Shown piece by piece: positions 53,932-55,060 of a stretch of 55,060 bases of DNA (positions within the stretch are counted from its first letter, which is position 1; each line of letters opens with the position of its first letter). This DNA is from Herminiimonas sp. CN (GTDB lineage Bacteria > Pseudomonadota > Gammaproteobacteria > Burkholderiales > Burkholderiaceae_D): positions 1 through 55,060 of the forward strand of contig NZ_AVCC01000015.1 in NCBI RefSeq assembly GCF_000622895.1, given 5' to 3'. The position numbers were made by a program, and so were the translations under genes. The notes under the pieces are model-generated. The model searched no databases. It was given only the letters and a program-made list of their open reading frames with translations, and was not told the origin of the DNA.

Positions 53932-55002
53932 ATGAAAAAATCGCTAGTCGCAATCGCAGTTCTGGGTGCCTTTTCGGGCATCGCTTCGGCGCAATCGGCC
54001 GTCACCGTCTATGGGACTATGGATGCCGGTATCGTCAGCGAACGCGGCGGTAAGGACGGTTCCGTCACCAAATTGACCAGTGGCGTGGCGTCTGCCTCGC
54101 GCCTCGGCTTCAAGGGTAGCGAAGATCTCGGCGGCGGTCTGTCGGCTAATTTTGTGATTGAATCTGCGGTCAAAGTTGATACCGGCGAAACCGATTCCTC
54201 CGGCATCTTCAGCCGCCAGGCTTTCGTCGGCCTGAAGAGCGTCAGTGCCGGCGCAGTGACGCTGGGCCGTCAGTACACGCCGCTGTACAACACCATCAGC
54301 CAGGTCGCCGACCCGTTCGGTGCAGGCTATGCCGGCAGCGCCAAGAATCTGTTGCCGACCGCCGGCGCCGAGACGCGCACCAGCAATACCATCGCCTATG
54401 CGTCGCCGAACTTCAGCGGGTTCAGCGGCGAAGTTGCGTATAGCCTGGGCGAAGTAGCCAATTCCAATTCTGCCAGCCGTCAGTTCGGCGCAGCGGTTGC
54501 TTATGCGAACGGCCCGTTGAATGTCCGCCTCGCCTATAACAACCGCAACAACGATACGCTAACCGTCAAAACCAACGACATCGGCAGAAATACCCTGCTG
54601 GCAGCCAACTATGACTTCGGCGTGGCAAAAGCATTCCTGGCATACGGTGTCGACAAGGGCACAAACAGTGCGCCACTGCCAAACACTGCCAATCCGTACG
54701 GTGCAATCATTGCGCCGAAGGCATCGACCGACAGCAGTGATCTGCTGCTGGGTGTCGCCGTGCCGTTCGGCGCCAGCACCATCCTGGCTTCGTACATCCG
54801 CAAGGACGACAAAACCGGCTTGAATCAGGATGCTGACCAATGGGCTCTCGGCTACACCTATGCGCTGTCGAAGCGCACCAGCCTGTACTCCAGCTACGCC
54901 CGGATCAGCAACAAGAACGGCGCTGGCTACACGGTCGGCAACAACACTGAAGCCGGCACTGGCGACAAGGCGTTCAACCTGGGCGTGAAACATACGTTCT
55001 AA
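53932..55002 (+). CDS. Gram-negative porin (Burkholderiales type)
   Basis: This outer-membrane general diffusion porin has 356 residues. A signal peptide (MKKSLVAIAVLGAFSGIASA) is followed by QSAVTVYGTMDAGIVSE, the canonical start of this family. The repeated amphipathic strands include LGFKGSEDLGGGLSANFVIE and SRQAFVGLKS (pattern of porin_4/OmpC-like families). The protein ends in a phenylalanine (GVKHTF), the BAM recognition signature. It belongs to the trimeric 16-stranded class. A short GGGAAAAGTA precedes the ATG. Confidence 0.94.
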   Translation: MKKSLVAIAVLGAFSGIASAQSAVTVYGTMDAGIVSERGGKDGSVTKLTSGVASASRLGFKGSEDLGGGLSANFVIESAVKVDTGETDSSGIFSRQAFVGLKSVSAGAVTLGRQYTPLYNTISQVADPFGAGYAGSAKNLLPTAGAETRTSNTIAYASPNFSGFSGEVAYSLGEVANSNSASRQFGAAVAYANGPLNVRLAYNNRNNDTLTVKTNDIGRNTLLAANYDFGVAKAFLAYGVDKGTNSAPLPNTANPYGAIIAPKASTDSSDLLLGVAVPFGASTILASYIRKDDKTGLNQDADQWALGYTYALSKRTSLYSSYARISNKNGAGYTVGNNTEAGTGDKAFNLGVKHTF

Positions 55003-55060
55003 GTAGCCGAACCGATGGCGACTCATCATCGTCGCTGACGACGCCAAAAAAAGCGCACGA

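Overview
The window reads as chromosome of a betaproteobacterium of the order Burkholderiales, most likely Oxalobacteraceae (Herminiimonas/Collimonas-like). This is inferred from protein flavour and gene order: a GntR regulator beside mdh, the sdhCDAB-sdhE-gltA-sucA-sucB-lpd run, a phasin gene, a DUF2863 gene, and a porin of the Burkholderiales general type. I could not run a search, so genus is a guess.

Layout. 1-6.6 kb: radC, slpA-ispH, then a branched-chain amino acid ABC transporter operon livHMGF. The operon is preceded by an 18-codon reading frame rich in Ile/Leu/Val and a strong terminator, which looks like an attenuator. 6.6-7.9 kb: a YkvA-type membrane protein and a phasin gene with a 29-bp palindrome upstream. 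8.16-20.0 kb: an 11.8-kb integrated element in the 3' half of a tRNA-Pro(GGG) gene, bounded by a 49-bp direct repeat. It has a P4-type tyrosine integrase, an AlpA-like regulator, a primase-helicase, an origin-like inverted repeat array and octamer repeats. It also has an XRE regulator with CTAAG/CTTAG palindromes, a 1.26-kb cassette bounded by 26-bp inverted repeats that carries only a DUF2971 gene, a run of small minus-strand genes, a decayed ClpP-class protease gene and an intact HEPN-motif protein gene. No structural, packaging or conjugation genes are visible, so it resembles a P4-like satellite or integrative plasmid carrying accessory (possibly defence) cargo. A second, orphan tRNA terminator and a different set of GTACCC-type repeats lie just outside its left end and suggest an earlier occupant of the same site.

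20-41 kb: an M14 carboxypeptidase and a DUF2863 protein, then a large TCA-cycle region. On the minus strand are acnA, a small secreted protein, a CoA ester lyase-like protein and mdh. On the plus strand are gntR, sdhC-sdhD-sdhA-sdhB-sdhE-gltA, then sucA-sucB-lpdA. Together these encode aconitase, malate dehydrogenase, succinate dehydrogenase with its flavinylation factor, citrate synthase and the whole 2-oxoglutarate dehydrogenase complex. A 20-bp palindrome sits in front of gntR, and the sucA leader matches the place where the Burkholderiales sucA RNA motif is known.

41-55 kb: zapE, an exported coiled-coil protein, a PP2C-type phosphatase, a YdcH-like small protein, a YoaA/DinG-type helicase, a 1219-residue BTAD/ATPase/TPR regulator, a PAS-containing chemoreceptor, a GAF/HD-GYP protein and a porin.
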